A stretch of DNA of 5,876 nt from SAR86 cluster bacterium. GTDB lineage: Bacteria > Pseudomonadota > Gammaproteobacteria > Pseudomonadales > Azotimanducaceae. The stretch's first letter is position 1. Every line of letters starts with the position of its first letter. Below, piece after piece: positions 1-5,876 of the stretch. Under the pieces are notes generated by a model. The model made no database searches. It saw nothing but the letters and a program-made list of their open reading frames with translations, and was not told where the DNA came from. The DNA lies in the NCBI GenBank assembly GCA_013204195.1, contig JABMOJ010000268.1, forward strand, positions 1-5,876, in the 5' to 3' direction. The position numbers and the translations under genes were made by a program.

Positions 1-883
1 CGAAGGCTTCGTCGATGGTGAAGCGTTTGAGGGTGGCAAGGCCGAAGGCTCCGATATCGTGCTTGGTAGTAACAGCATGATTCCTGGTTTCGAAGAAGGT
101 TTGCTGGGTTGTAAGGCTGGTGAGAGCAAGGACATTCAGGTGACTTTTCCTGAGGGCTACCAGGCACCGCAGCTCGCAGGTAAAGAAGCGACTTTCAAGA
201 TGATGATTAATAAGGTTGCTGAGCCAACATTGCCCGTCTTAGACGCCGCGTTTTTCGAGAAGTTTGGTACCAAAGATGCTGATTTGACGACTTTCCGTCT
301 AGAGGTCCTTGGTAACATGGAAAAGGAACTGGCAGCAGCTATCAAAAGTAAGGTCAAAAACCAGGTCCTGGACGGCCTTGCAGAGACGAATGCCGTTGAA
401 GTGCCTAGCGCGCTGGTCAATTCTGAAGTCGACCGTATGCGTCAGGAAGCGGTTCAACAATTCGGCGGAAACCAGAAAATTGACCCATCGATACTGCCGG
501 CTGAGATGTTCACAGCGCAGGCGACCAAACGCGTTCAGTTGGGCTTGATGGTTAACGCCATCGTCGAGCAAAAGAAGCTGGAGGTTGACCAAGATCGGGT
601 CAAGACCATGATCGAAACAATGTCCAGCTCCTATGAAGACCCTCAAGAAATTATCAATTACTATTACTCGAATGAACAGCAGCTGAACCAAATTCAGAAC
701 CTGGTACTCGAAGATCAAGTGATCGATGCTATCTTGGCTGGCGCCAAGGTGAGTGACTTGGCCATGGGCTATGATGATGCTATCAAACCTACGCCAGCAC
801 CGCTGCCAGAAGAAGATGCTGAAGCGACCGCAGAGGCCGCCGATGCTGTTGATACTGTTGATAATGATGCGTCAAAAGCCTAG
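1..883 (+). CDS. tig: Trigger factor, 5'-truncated: most of PPIase domain plus complete C-terminal chaperone domain
   Basis: Trigger factor is a ribosome-associated chaperone and peptidyl-prolyl isomerase that binds nascent chains at the exit tunnel. The gene enters the window already open; the first whole codon is at base 2 and the TAG stop is at 881-883, giving 293 visible codons. Against the roughly 430-residue E. coli protein, about 160 N-terminal residues, including the ribosome-binding domain, lie upstream. The visible part begins in the FKBP-type PPIase domain (VDGEAFEGGKAEG, then MIPGFEEGLLG and VTFPEGY). The C-terminal chaperone domain follows, with recognisable blocks FGGNQK, SSYEDPQEII and LEDQVIDAILAGAKV. 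The GTG at 59 is an internal valine codon, not a start. After the usual end of the family, about 30 extra residues, rich in Ala, Asp, Glu and Pro, form an acidic, probably disordered tail. Lying directly upstream of clpP supports the assignment. Identification is secure. Confidence 0.97.
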   Translation, partial: EGFVDGEAFEGGKAEGSDIVLGSNSMIPGFEEGLLGCKAGESKDIQVTFPEGYQAPQLAGKEATFKMMINKVAEPTLPVLDAAFFEKFGTKDADLTTFRLEVLGNMEKELAAAIKSKVKNQVLDGLAETNAVEVPSALVNSEVDRMRQEAVQQFGGNQKIDPSILPAEMFTAQATKRVQLGLMVNAIVEQKKLEVDQDRVKTMIETMSSSYEDPQEIINYYYSNEQQLNQIQNLVLEDQVIDAILAGAKVSDLAMGYDDAIKPTPAPLPEEDAEATAEAADAVDTVDNDASKA

Positions 884-898
884 CCGATAGAGACTTAA

Positions 899-945
899 CC
901 CGGCCAGTAATGCGGGTATGGGCGGGGCTCAAAAAGACTTTTTTT
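899..945 (+). terminator. Possible weak terminator after tig
   Basis: A GC-rich stem can be drawn between CCCGGCC (899-905) and GGGCGGG (920-926), with one G-G mismatch and a 14-base loop. A run of seven T lies at 939-945. The T run begins 12 bases after the stem rather than directly beneath it, so this is not a canonical Rho-independent terminator. It may be a leaky terminator or nothing; transcription from tig into clpP cannot be excluded. Confidence 0.25.
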
Positions 946-957
946 ACTGCCTAAGCA

Positions 958-986
958 TTGAAGTTTTGGCGGGATGACGCAATATT
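958..986 (+). promoter_or_regulatory. Candidate sigma-70-type promoter for clpP
   Basis: TTGAAG (958-963) matches the -35 consensus at 4 of 6 positions. Seventeen bases later AATATT (981-986) matches the -10 consensus at 4 of 6. Transcription would start near 993, just before the first leader stem-loop. The -35-like bases ATTGAA also resemble the sigma-32 -35 box, but no CCCCAT-like -10 box follows, so a heat-shock assignment is not supported. The match is modest and made by eye. Confidence 0.3.
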
Positions 987-997
987 AGGTTAGACAG

Positions 998-1090
998 AGC
1001 AGGGTCTGCGTCGGAATAGCAGGACCCGCTACTCAATTAATGGCAGGTGATCGGCAGACTGGTTAATTTTCATTCAGATTAACGGTCACC
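998..1090 (+). other. Structured clpP leader with two stem-loops
   Basis: Two hairpins can be drawn in the untranslated stretch ahead of clpP. The first (998-1030) pairs AGC with GCT, GGGTC (1002-1006) with GACCC (1023-1027), and TGC with GCA; it has a one-base bulge on each side and a GTCGGAATA loop. The second (1046-1090) pairs GGTGATC (1046-1052) with GGTCACC (1084-1090), including one G-U pair. It stacks on GTTAAT (1062-1067) paired with ATTAAC (1078-1083), with a ten-base loop and a nine-base bulge on the 5' side. Neither has a downstream T run, so they are not terminators. A role in mRNA stability or translation of clpP is inference only. Confidence 0.35.
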
Positions 1091-1107
1091 CAATCCAGAA
1101 AAATTAC

Positions 1108-1113
1108 GAGGTG
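1108..1113 (+). promoter_or_regulatory. clpP ribosome-binding site
   Basis: GAGGTG is the only good Shine-Dalgarno match before clpP and decides the start. It leaves five bases between GAGG and the ATG at 1117. The in-frame GTG at 1111 lies inside this motif and has no ribosome-binding site of its own, so ATG 1117 is preferred. Confidence 0.8.
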
Positions 1114-1116
1114 CGA

Positions 1117-1758
1117 ATGAGCAATATATTTGACGATCGGCTTTCGACGACCACAAGCCTGGGGTTAATACCCATGGTTTTGGAACAGACGGCTAGGGGA
1201 GAGCGGTCCTACGACATCTACTCTCGGCTCCTGAAAGAGCGGATCATCTTTATTGTCGGTCCAATTGACGATAACGTCGCGAATTTAGTGGTTGCTCAGT
1301 TGCTTCACGCAGAATCCGAAAATGCTGACAAAGATGTTCAACTTTACATCAACTCACCAGGCGGATCTGTGACCGCGGGTCTGGCGATTTATGACACCAT
1401 GCAGTTTATTAACTGTGATGTCAGCACCATGTGCATCGGCCAAGCCGCCAGCATGGGCGCGTTATTGCTCGCCGGCGGCGCTCAAGGCAAGCGTTACTGT
1501 TTGCCTAACTCGCGGGTTATGATCCATCAGCCTAGCGGTGGATCCCAGGGCCAAGCCAGTGATATTGAGATTCAGGCAAAAGAAATACTGTACTTGCGAG
1601 GCCGTTTGAACGAAATCATGGCATTGCACACGGGGCAGACCATTGAGCAAATCGCCAGTGACACTGAACGTGATAACTTTATGACTGCCGCGCAAGCCGC
1701 GTCTTATGGCTTAATTGATAAAGTGCAAGAACCGCGCACACCGCTGGCGTCGGTTTAA
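1117..1758 (+). CDS. clpP: ATP-dependent Clp protease proteolytic subunit ClpP
   Basis: ClpP is the cytoplasmic serine peptidase that forms two stacked seven-membered rings and degrades proteins fed in by ClpX or, where present, ClpA. From ATG 1117 it encodes 213 residues (E. coli 207). The catalytic triad is complete: Ser112 in GQAASMG, His137 in MIHQP and Asp186 in TERDNF, each one residue beyond the E. coli precursor positions. The oxyanion-region motif SPGGSVTAG is intact. The first 15 residues are poorly conserved and match the E. coli propeptide, so the mature chain probably begins near Gly16, before LIPMVLEQ. The block normally reading LFLEAE, which lines the ClpX-docking pocket, reads LHAESE (residues 63-68). 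The C-terminus ([13 protein letters not shown]) is slightly longer than in E. coli. It lies 233 bases after tig and 155 before its partner clpX, all in the same direction. Assignment is secure. Confidence 0.98.
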   Translation: MSNIFDDRLSTTTSLGLIPMVLEQTARGERSYDIYSRLLKERIIFIVGPIDDNVANLVVAQLLHAESENADKDVQLYINSPGGSVTAGLAIYDTMQFINCDVSTMCIGQAASMGALLLAGGAQGKRYCLPNSRVMIHQPSGGSQGQASDIEIQAKEILYLRGRLNEIMALHTGQTIEQIASDTERDNFMTAAQAASYGLIDKVQEPRTPLASV

Positions 1759-1781
1759 ACGCCAGTAGGTAAGCTTTAGAG

Positions 1782-1810
1782 TTCAAATCCGTAGAGGATT
1801 TAGATACTAT
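1782..1810 (+). promoter_or_regulatory. Candidate promoter for clpX
   Basis: TTCAAA (1782-1787) and TACTAT (1805-1810), 17 bases apart, each match the sigma-70 consensus boxes at 4 of 6 positions. The predicted start near 1817 coincides with the first arm of the long leader stem that begins at 1816. A short inverted repeat, AAATCC (1785-1790) and GGATTT (1796-1801), lies within this promoter and could be an operator or chance. clpX may also be read through from clpP, because no terminator separates them. Confidence 0.35.
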
Positions 1811-1815
1811 TTATC

Positions 1816-1887
1816 GCGTAATCGAGATGGCTAGGCAGAGCCTTAGCCTCCTCCACAAGCCTAAGGGCCTTGGTCACTCGATTGCGC
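1816..1887 (+). other. clpX 5' leader: predicted three-way-junction RNA
   Basis: An 11-bp closing stem pairs GCGTAATCGAG (1816-1826) with CTCGATTGCGC (1877-1887), with one G-U pair and no mismatch. It encloses two hairpins. The first (1829-1848) pairs GGCTA with TAGCC and GGC with GCC around an AGA loop, with T1843 bulged. The second (1856-1872) pairs CAAG with CTTG and CC with GG around a TAAG loop, with C1868 bulged. Junction strands are 1827-1828, 1849-1855 and 1873-1876. An alternative pairing of CCTTAG (1841-1846) with CTAAGG (1861-1866) would compete with both inner hairpins. The element ends 15 bases before the clpX Shine-Dalgarno and has no T run, so it is not a terminator. It resembles no riboswitch I recognise. 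Its function is unknown. Confidence 0.45.
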
Positions 1888-1913
1888 AAAACAGATTGGA
1901 ATGAGGTGGATTA

Positions 1914-3191
1914 ATGGCTGACGATCACGACGATAACAATGGCGATGGTAAATTGCTGCATTGTAATTTTTGCGGAAAAAGTCAGCATGAAGTACGCAAA
2001 TTAATTGCTGGACCTTCTGTTTATGTCTGCGATGAGTGCGTCGAGTTATGCAATGACATCATCCGTGAAGAATTACAGGAAACTAGTGACGAGGGCGAGA
2101 AGAAAAAACTACCGACGCCACAGGAAATCAAAGATATCCTTGACGAGTATGTGATTGGTCAGCACTGGGCGAAAAAAGTGTTGTCTGTTGCCGTTTACAA
2201 TCACTACAAGCGATTGAACTACTCGGGTAAGAAAGACGACGTCGAATTACAGAAGAGTAATATTTTGTTGGTCGGGCCTACAGGGGTGGGCAAGACCTTG
2301 CTTGCTGAGACGCTAGCGCGACTGTTGGATGTTCCGTTTACCATTGCGGATGCGACAACGCTCACTGAAGCGGGCTATGTCGGCGAAGACGTTGAGAATA
2401 TCATTCAAAAATTGTTGCAGAAGTGTGACTATGATGTAGAGAAAGCCCAGGTCGGCATTGTATACATTGACGAGATCGATAAGATCTCGCGGAAGTCTGA
2501 CAATCCGTCGATCACTCGCGATGTGTCCGGTGAGGGCGTGCAGCAAGCGTTACTGAAGCTGATTGAAGGCACCGTCGCCTCAGTACCTCCCCAGGGTGGT
2601 CGAAAGCATCCGCAGCAAGAGTTTTTGCAGGTCGATACGACGAATATTCTATTCATCTGTGGTGGTGCCTTCTCGGGCCTAGATAAAGTGATCACCAACC
2701 GCTCGGCAAAGAGTGGTATCGGGTTTGGCGCTAATGTCGCAACTGAGTCGAACAAGAAGAACCTAGGCGATACCTTACGCTCGGTTGAACCTGAAGATTT
2801 GGTCCGTTATGGTCTAATTCCTGAGTTCGTTGGCCGCTTACCTGTGATCGCGACGCTGGATGAGTTGGACGCCGAGGCACTGGTTAGGATTCTTAAAGAG
2901 CCAAAAAATGCCTACACGAAGCAGTATTCAAAGCTGTTCGAGATGGAAGGCGTTGATATTGATTTCCGCGAGGACGCATTGGAAGCAATTGCCAAAAAGG
3001 CAATGGAGCGCAAGACCGGCGCCCGTGGGCTTAGATCTATTCTCGAGTCTGTCTTGCTTGAAATCATGTATGAGATTCCGTCCGTGACAGGCGTGACTAA
3101 GGTGGTTATCGACGAAAACGTCATTAATGGCGTCTCTGAGCCAATCTTGATCTACGAAAACCAGGAACAGCAGAAGGCCATGCCTGAATAA
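1914..3191 (+). CDS. clpX: ATP-dependent Clp protease ATP-binding subunit ClpX
   Basis: ClpX is the hexameric AAA+ unfoldase that recognises tagged substrates, such as ssrA-tagged proteins, and translocates them into ClpP. It has 425 residues (E. coli 424). The N-terminal zinc-binding domain keeps all four cysteines (17, 20, 39, 42). The AAA+ module shows Walker A GPTGVGKT (121-128, Lys127), pore-loop GYVGE (Tyr155), Walker B VYIDEID (Asp186, Glu187), the RKH loop (230-232), the arginine finger in FVGR (Arg308) and sensor 2 in GARG (Arg371). The ClpP-docking loop tripeptide IGF (269-271) is canonical. No key residue is missing. ATG 1914 is preceded by GAGGTG at 1903-1908, leaving seven bases after GAGG. 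An ATG at 1901 is out of frame. The gene follows clpP, its functional partner, and ends 87 bases before a strong terminator. Assignment is secure. Confidence 0.99.
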   Translation: MADDHDDNNGDGKLLHCNFCGKSQHEVRKLIAGPSVYVCDECVELCNDIIREELQETSDEGEKKKLPTPQEIKDILDEYVIGQHWAKKVLSVAVYNHYKRLNYSGKKDDVELQKSNILLVGPTGVGKTLLAETLARLLDVPFTIADATTLTEAGYVGEDVENIIQKLLQKCDYDVEKAQVGIVYIDEIDKISRKSDNPSITRDVSGEGVQQALLKLIEGTVASVPPQGGRKHPQQEFLQVDTTNILFICGGAFSGLDKVITNRSAKSGIGFGANVATESNKKNLGDTLRSVEPEDLVRYGLIPEFVGRLPVIATLDELDAEALVRILKEPKNAYTKQYSKLFEMEGVDIDFREDALEAIAKKAMERKTGARGLRSILESVLLEIMYEIPSVTGVTKVVIDENVINGVSEPILIYENQEQQKAMPE

Positions 3192-3278
3192 GAGATAGCG
3201 ATCTAGCGGCTAAGGGGCTAGTAACATCCCTTACTGCATGCTCAGTTCGGCTCAAGGCTGACGCCTTAGTTGCTGTTG

Positions 3279-3305
3279 AAAAAAGGGCCGTTGGCCCTTT
3301 TTTTT
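3279..3305 (+). terminator. Rho-independent terminator after clpX
   Basis: GGGCC (3285-3289) pairs with GGCCC (3293-3297) around a GTT loop, followed at once by eight T (3298-3305). Six A on the 5' side (3279-3284) can pair with the first six T, extending the stem to 11 bp and letting it work in both orientations in principle. It lies 87 bases after the clpX stop and should separate clpPX transcription from lon. Confidence 0.93.
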
Positions 3306-3362
3306 GTGGATTACCGCGGTCAGCGTTTGAAGTTTGCTATGGTTACGGTAAATGTTCTAAGG

Positions 3363-3391
3363 TTGAGATGGTCTTGGCCCTTTGCTATTCA
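3363..3391 (+). promoter_or_regulatory. Candidate sigma-70-type promoter for lon
   Basis: TTGAGA (3363-3368) matches the -35 box at 5 of 6 positions. After a 17-base spacer TATTCA (3386-3391) matches the -10 box at 3 of 6 and is preceded by TGC, an extended -10 feature. Transcription would start near 3398, giving a leader of about 146 bases. A lon promoter is expected here because of the upstream terminator. No sigma-32 CCCCAT-like box was found. A second, weaker possibility is TTGAAG at 3327-3332. Confidence 0.38.
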
Positions 3392-3467
3392 GAGCCAGGT
3401 ACAGATTTAACAACCGGGTAAGTATTCGTTTGCAGCGCCACTCGCCTTCGTCGGCTAGCGTTGAACG

Positions 3468-3529
3468 ACTCGGTCAAAAATTCAAAGTTTATCGAGTTAA
3501 CCGTTGTAAAGACCGTGGTTGCGGTTAAT
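3468..3529 (+). other. lon leader hairpins
   Basis: Two stems can be drawn just upstream of lon. ACTCGGT (3468-3474) pairs with ATCGAGT (3491-3497), with one G-U pair. GTTAACCG (3496-3503) pairs with CGGTTAAT (3522-3529), also with one G-U pair. They share bases 3496-3497, so in full length they compete. The second ends five bases before the AGGAG Shine-Dalgarno at 3534-3538 and could affect ribosome access. Loops are long (16 to 18 bases), so the structures are uncertain. Confidence 0.3.
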
Positions 3530-3543
3530 GACCAGGAGAGATT

Positions 3544-5876
3544 ATGGCCAGCATGAAAAATATCCCCGTCGTCACGTTACGCGACATGGTGGTATATCCC
3601 CACGGTGTTCAACCGCTTTTTATCGGTACTGAAAAGTCCATTCGCGCCCTCGATCACGCGCAGATCAATGACAAAGACAAGCAGGTACTGCTGGTTGCCA
3701 AAAGATCCCCTGAGAATGAGAATCCGGGTCCAGATGACCTGTATTCATTCGGGACGGTGGCCACCATACTGCAGTTGATTCGCCTGCCTGATAAGACCGT
3801 CAAGATTTTGGTCGAAGGTGGTCAGCGAGCAAAGATTACAGAAATCAGAGATGAAGAAACGTTTTTCGTTGGTGATGTCGACTTGATCGAAGAAGTCGAT
3901 ATTGATGCCAATGAAGCTGAGGCGCTGGTTCGATCGATGATGACTGTGTTCGAGCAGTATGTGCAGTTGAGTAAAAAGGTACCGCCAGAAATTATGACTT
4001 CCCTCGCCAGTGTCGAGGATCCGAGCCGGCTGGTAGATACTATCGCGTCGCAAATGAGCCTGAAACTCGATGAGAAGCAACATATTCTGGAGATGACGAG
4101 TCTTGCGGAACGCGTCGAGCATATGATGAAACTGCTGGAAGCGGAAATAGACCTGTTCGGCGTCGAGAAGCGGGTTCGCGGCCGGGTTAAAAAGCAGATG
4201 GAAAAGAGTCAGCGCGAGTACTATCTTAACGAGCAAATGAAGGCGATCCAGAAAGAACTTGGCGACATGGATGACGTGCCCAATGAATTAGATGAAATTC
4301 AAAAGCGACTGCTGGCGTCAGGTATGCCAAAGGAGGCGCGTGACAAGACCACGGCGGAACTCGGCAAGCTCAAAATGATGTCGCCGATGTCGGCCGAGGC
4401 TACCGTCGTTCGCAGCTATATCGACTGGATGCTTGGTGTACCCTGGAAGAAGCGCTCCAAGGTCAGAACAGATATTGCTGAGGCTGAGGCAGTGCTGAAT
4501 GCCGATCATTACGGACTTGAAGAGGTTAAGGACCGTATCCTCGAATATCTCGCAGTACAACGTCGTGTTCGCAAGATAAAGGGTCCCGTGTTGTGCCTAG
4601 TGGGCCCGCCTGGGGTTGGAAAAACCTCGCTAGGCGAGTCTATTGCCCGGGCGACGAATCGCAAATTTGTGCGAATGGCTGTGGGCGGTGTGCGCGATGA
4701 GGCTGAGATTCGTGGTCACCGAAGAACCTATATCGGTTCGATGCCAGGAAAAATCGTTCAGAAGCTATCGAAGAGCGGAACGCGTAATCCGTTGTTCCTG
4801 TTCGATGAGATTGACAAGATGGGACAGGACCATCGCGGTGACCCGGCGTCAGCCTTGCTGGAGGTTCTGGACCCGGAACAGAACAACTCTTTTAATGATC
4901 ATTATCTTGAGGTTGACTATGACCTGTCTGAGGTCATGTTCATTTGCACCTCCAACACCATGAATATTCCCGCACCACTGCTAGATCGTATGGAAGTGAT
5001 ACGTATCCCGGGTTACACCGAGGATGAGAAACTTAATATCGCCATGCGTTACCTAGTGCGTAAGCAGCTAGCCAACAACGGGCTAAAAGAAAGTGAATTA
5101 GAGATCAAGGAAGAAGCCGTTCGGGACCTCATTCGTTATTATACTCGTGAGGCGGGTGTGCGGGGTCTGGAGCGTGAGATTGCCAAGTTGTGTCGAAAGG
5201 TCGTCAAAGCCCGCGACCTTGATGGTGCTGGCGAACAGGCCGAGCAATTGATCATTGGCTGTGGTGAACTAGAGCAATATTCGGGGGTTAAAAAGTTTAG
5301 CTATGGCAAAGCGGAAGAAGCGGACCAGATTGGCCAAGTGACTGGTTTGGCGGTTACCAGTGTCGGCGGTGAGTTGCTGACCATTGAGGCCGCAGTAATG
5401 CCTGGTAAGGGCGTGATGACGAAGACGGGGTCGTTGGGTGATGTTATGCAGGAGTCTATTCAGGCTGCGATGACGGTGGTGCGAAGTCGAGCAGCCGCAT
5501 TGGGTATATCGGCCGATTTTCATGAAAAATACGACTTGCACGTCCATATGCCAGAAGGGGCGACACCGAAAGATGGCCCGAGCGCAGGTATCGCGCTATG
5601 CACGGCATTGGTCTCTGTGCTGACCGGCATACCTGCTCGTGCTGACGTTGCCATGACCGGTGAGATTACACTGCGAGGTCAAGTCTTGCCGATTGGCGGG
5701 TTGAAAGAAAAGTTACTTGCGGCTCATCGTGGTGGCATTAAAACGGTTTTGATCCCCGATGAGAATAAGCGTGATTTGAAAGAGATACCAGACAACATCA
5801 AGCGTGATCTTGACATTAAACCGGTTAAGTGGATCGATGAGGTGTTGCTTTTGGCATTGGCGCGGATGCCTGAACC
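3544..5876 (+). CDS. lon: ATP-dependent protease Lon (LonA type), 3' end cut by window
   Basis: Lon is a homo-hexameric cytoplasmic AAA+ serine protease that degrades misfolded and short-lived regulatory proteins. The frame is open from ATG 3544 to the window end, giving 777 whole codons and no stop. E. coli Lon has 784, so only a short C-terminal tail is missing. The start has AGGAG (3534-3538) five bases upstream; ATG 3553 is a weaker alternative. The N-terminal substrate domain begins [13 protein letters not shown], and a helical region includes [20 protein letters not shown]. The AAA+ module has Walker A GPPGVGKT (354-361), pore-loop Tyr396 in YIGSMPG, Walker B FDEID (Asp421, Glu422) and the arginine finger Arg482 in LLDRMEV. 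The protease domain carries the Ser-Lys dyad: Ser680 in PKDGPSAG and Lys723 in GGLKEK, 43 residues apart as in E. coli. No frameshift or missing catalytic residue is seen. It has its own transcription unit, separated from clpX by a terminator. Assignment is secure. Confidence 0.98.
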   Translation, partial: MASMKNIPVVTLRDMVVYPHGVQPLFIGTEKSIRALDHAQINDKDKQVLLVAKRSPENENPGPDDLYSFGTVATILQLIRLPDKTVKILVEGGQRAKITEIRDEETFFVGDVDLIEEVDIDANEAEALVRSMMTVFEQYVQLSKKVPPEIMTSLASVEDPSRLVDTIASQMSLKLDEKQHILEMTSLAERVEHMMKLLEAEIDLFGVEKRVRGRVKKQMEKSQREYYLNEQMKAIQKELGDMDDVPNELDEIQKRLLASGMPKEARDKTTAELGKLKMMSPMSAEATVVRSYIDWMLGVPWKKRSKVRTDIAEAEAVLNADHYGLEEVKDRILEYLAVQRRVRKIKGPVLCLVGPPGVGKTSLGESIARATNRKFVRMAVGGVRDEAEIRGHRRTYIGSMPGKIVQKLSKSGTRNPLFLFDEIDKMGQDHRGDPASALLEVLDPEQNNSFNDHYLEVDYDLSEVMFICTSNTMNIPAPLLDRMEVIRIPGYTEDEKLNIAMRYLVRKQLANNGLKESELEIKEEAVRDLIRYYTREAGVRGLEREIAKLCRKVVKARDLDGAGEQAEQLIIGCGELEQYSGVKKFSYGKAEEADQIGQVTGLAVTSVGGELLTIEAAVMPGKGVMTKTGSLGDVMQESIQAAMTVVRSRAAALGISADFHEKYDLHVHMPEGATPKDGPSAGIALCTALVSVLTGIPARADVAMTGEITLRGQVLPIGGLKEKLLAAHRGGIKTVLIPDENKRDLKEIPDNIKRDLDIKPVKWIDEVLLLALARMPE

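Larger units (their letters stand above)
3192..3543 (+). other. clpX-lon intergenic region
   Basis: This 352-base non-coding stretch contains the clpX terminator, a candidate lon promoter and hairpins ahead of the lon ribosome-binding site, each listed separately. A small extra hairpin, AAGGC (3254-3258) with GCCTT (3263-3267) around a TGAC loop, sits just before the terminator and may protect the mRNA 3' end. I find no convincing small gene: no start codon with a good ribosome-binding site opens a sizeable frame. Bases 3392-3467 show nothing I can identify. Confidence 0.7.

Noticed and set aside
59..61. GTG at 59 as the start of a separate short gene
   Set aside because: It is an internal valine of trigger factor; the frame is open from base 2 and conserved PPIase residues lie upstream of it.
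299..718. 139-codon open frame on the - strand
   Set aside because: Antisense shadow of tig without recognisable protein features.
998..1030. Hairpin as the tig terminator
   Set aside because: It is followed by ACTCAATTAATGG, with no T run, so it is better treated as part of the clpP leader.
1111..1116. GTG at 1111 as an earlier clpP start adding two residues
   Set aside because: This GTG is part of the GAGGTG ribosome-binding site that serves ATG 1117, and nothing upstream would serve the GTG.
1829..1887. Inverted repeats as a mobile-element or attachment site
   Set aside because: There is no flanking direct repeat, no second copy in the window and no transposase or integrase gene; nested pairing fits an RNA leader better.
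2429..2755. 108-codon open frame on the - strand
   Set aside because: Antisense to the ClpX AAA+ core; no independent signals.
3745..4236. 163-codon open frame on the - strand
   Set aside because: It lies wholly antisense to the conserved lon N-terminal half, has no recognisable motif or context, and is explained by codon bias of lon.
4643..4963. 106-codon open frame on the + strand in another frame
   Set aside because: It overlaps the lon AAA+ module, whose Walker A/B and sensor residues are intact in the main frame; the alternative product is Arg- and Cys-rich nonsense-like sequence.
1..5876. An undescribed defence or mobile system hidden among the genes
   Set aside because: All four long genes are full matches to well-known protein quality-control families with intact active sites, and the gaps are too short for extra genes.

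Overview
The window holds a conserved bacterial protein quality-control locus, all on the + strand: tig (5' end missing), clpP, clpX and lon (last few codons missing). The order tig-clpP-clpX-lon is typical of Proteobacteria. The proteins read as gammaproteobacterial: ClpP, ClpX and Lon follow the Escherichia coli and Pseudomonas proteins almost residue for residue, with one- or two-residue offsets. Base composition is moderate and looks even across the four genes. I see no insertion sequence, tRNA, CRISPR array, phage gene or other mobile-element signature. The genus cannot be fixed from this window; a free-living, perhaps marine, gammaproteobacterium is only a guess.

Layout. Bases 1-883 encode most of the trigger factor PPIase domain and its whole C-terminal chaperone domain, ending in an unusual acidic Ala/Pro-rich tail. 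Bases 884-1116 are non-coding, with a weak possible terminator, a candidate promoter and two stem-loops upstream of clpP. ClpP (1117-1758) has a complete Ser/His/Asp triad. The 155-base gap before clpX holds a candidate promoter and a leader that folds by hand into a three-way junction just ahead of the clpX ribosome-binding site. ClpX (1914-3191) is canonical and is followed by a strong Rho-independent terminator at 3279-3305. The 352-base gap before lon therefore separates it transcriptionally and carries a candidate lon promoter and leader hairpins. Lon runs from 3544 past the end of the window.

How the genes work together. Trigger factor meets nascent chains at the ribosome exit tunnel. 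The ClpX hexamer recognises, unfolds and feeds substrates into the double-ring ClpP peptidase. Lon is a separate one-chain AAA+ protease for misfolded and regulatory proteins.

I found no new multi-gene system; the coding content is housekeeping. The points most worth a second look are the structured clpX leader, the structured clpP leader, and an unusual substitution cluster in the ClpP surface pocket that normally receives the ClpX IGF loops. All RNA structures were found by eye and have not been tested against chance.
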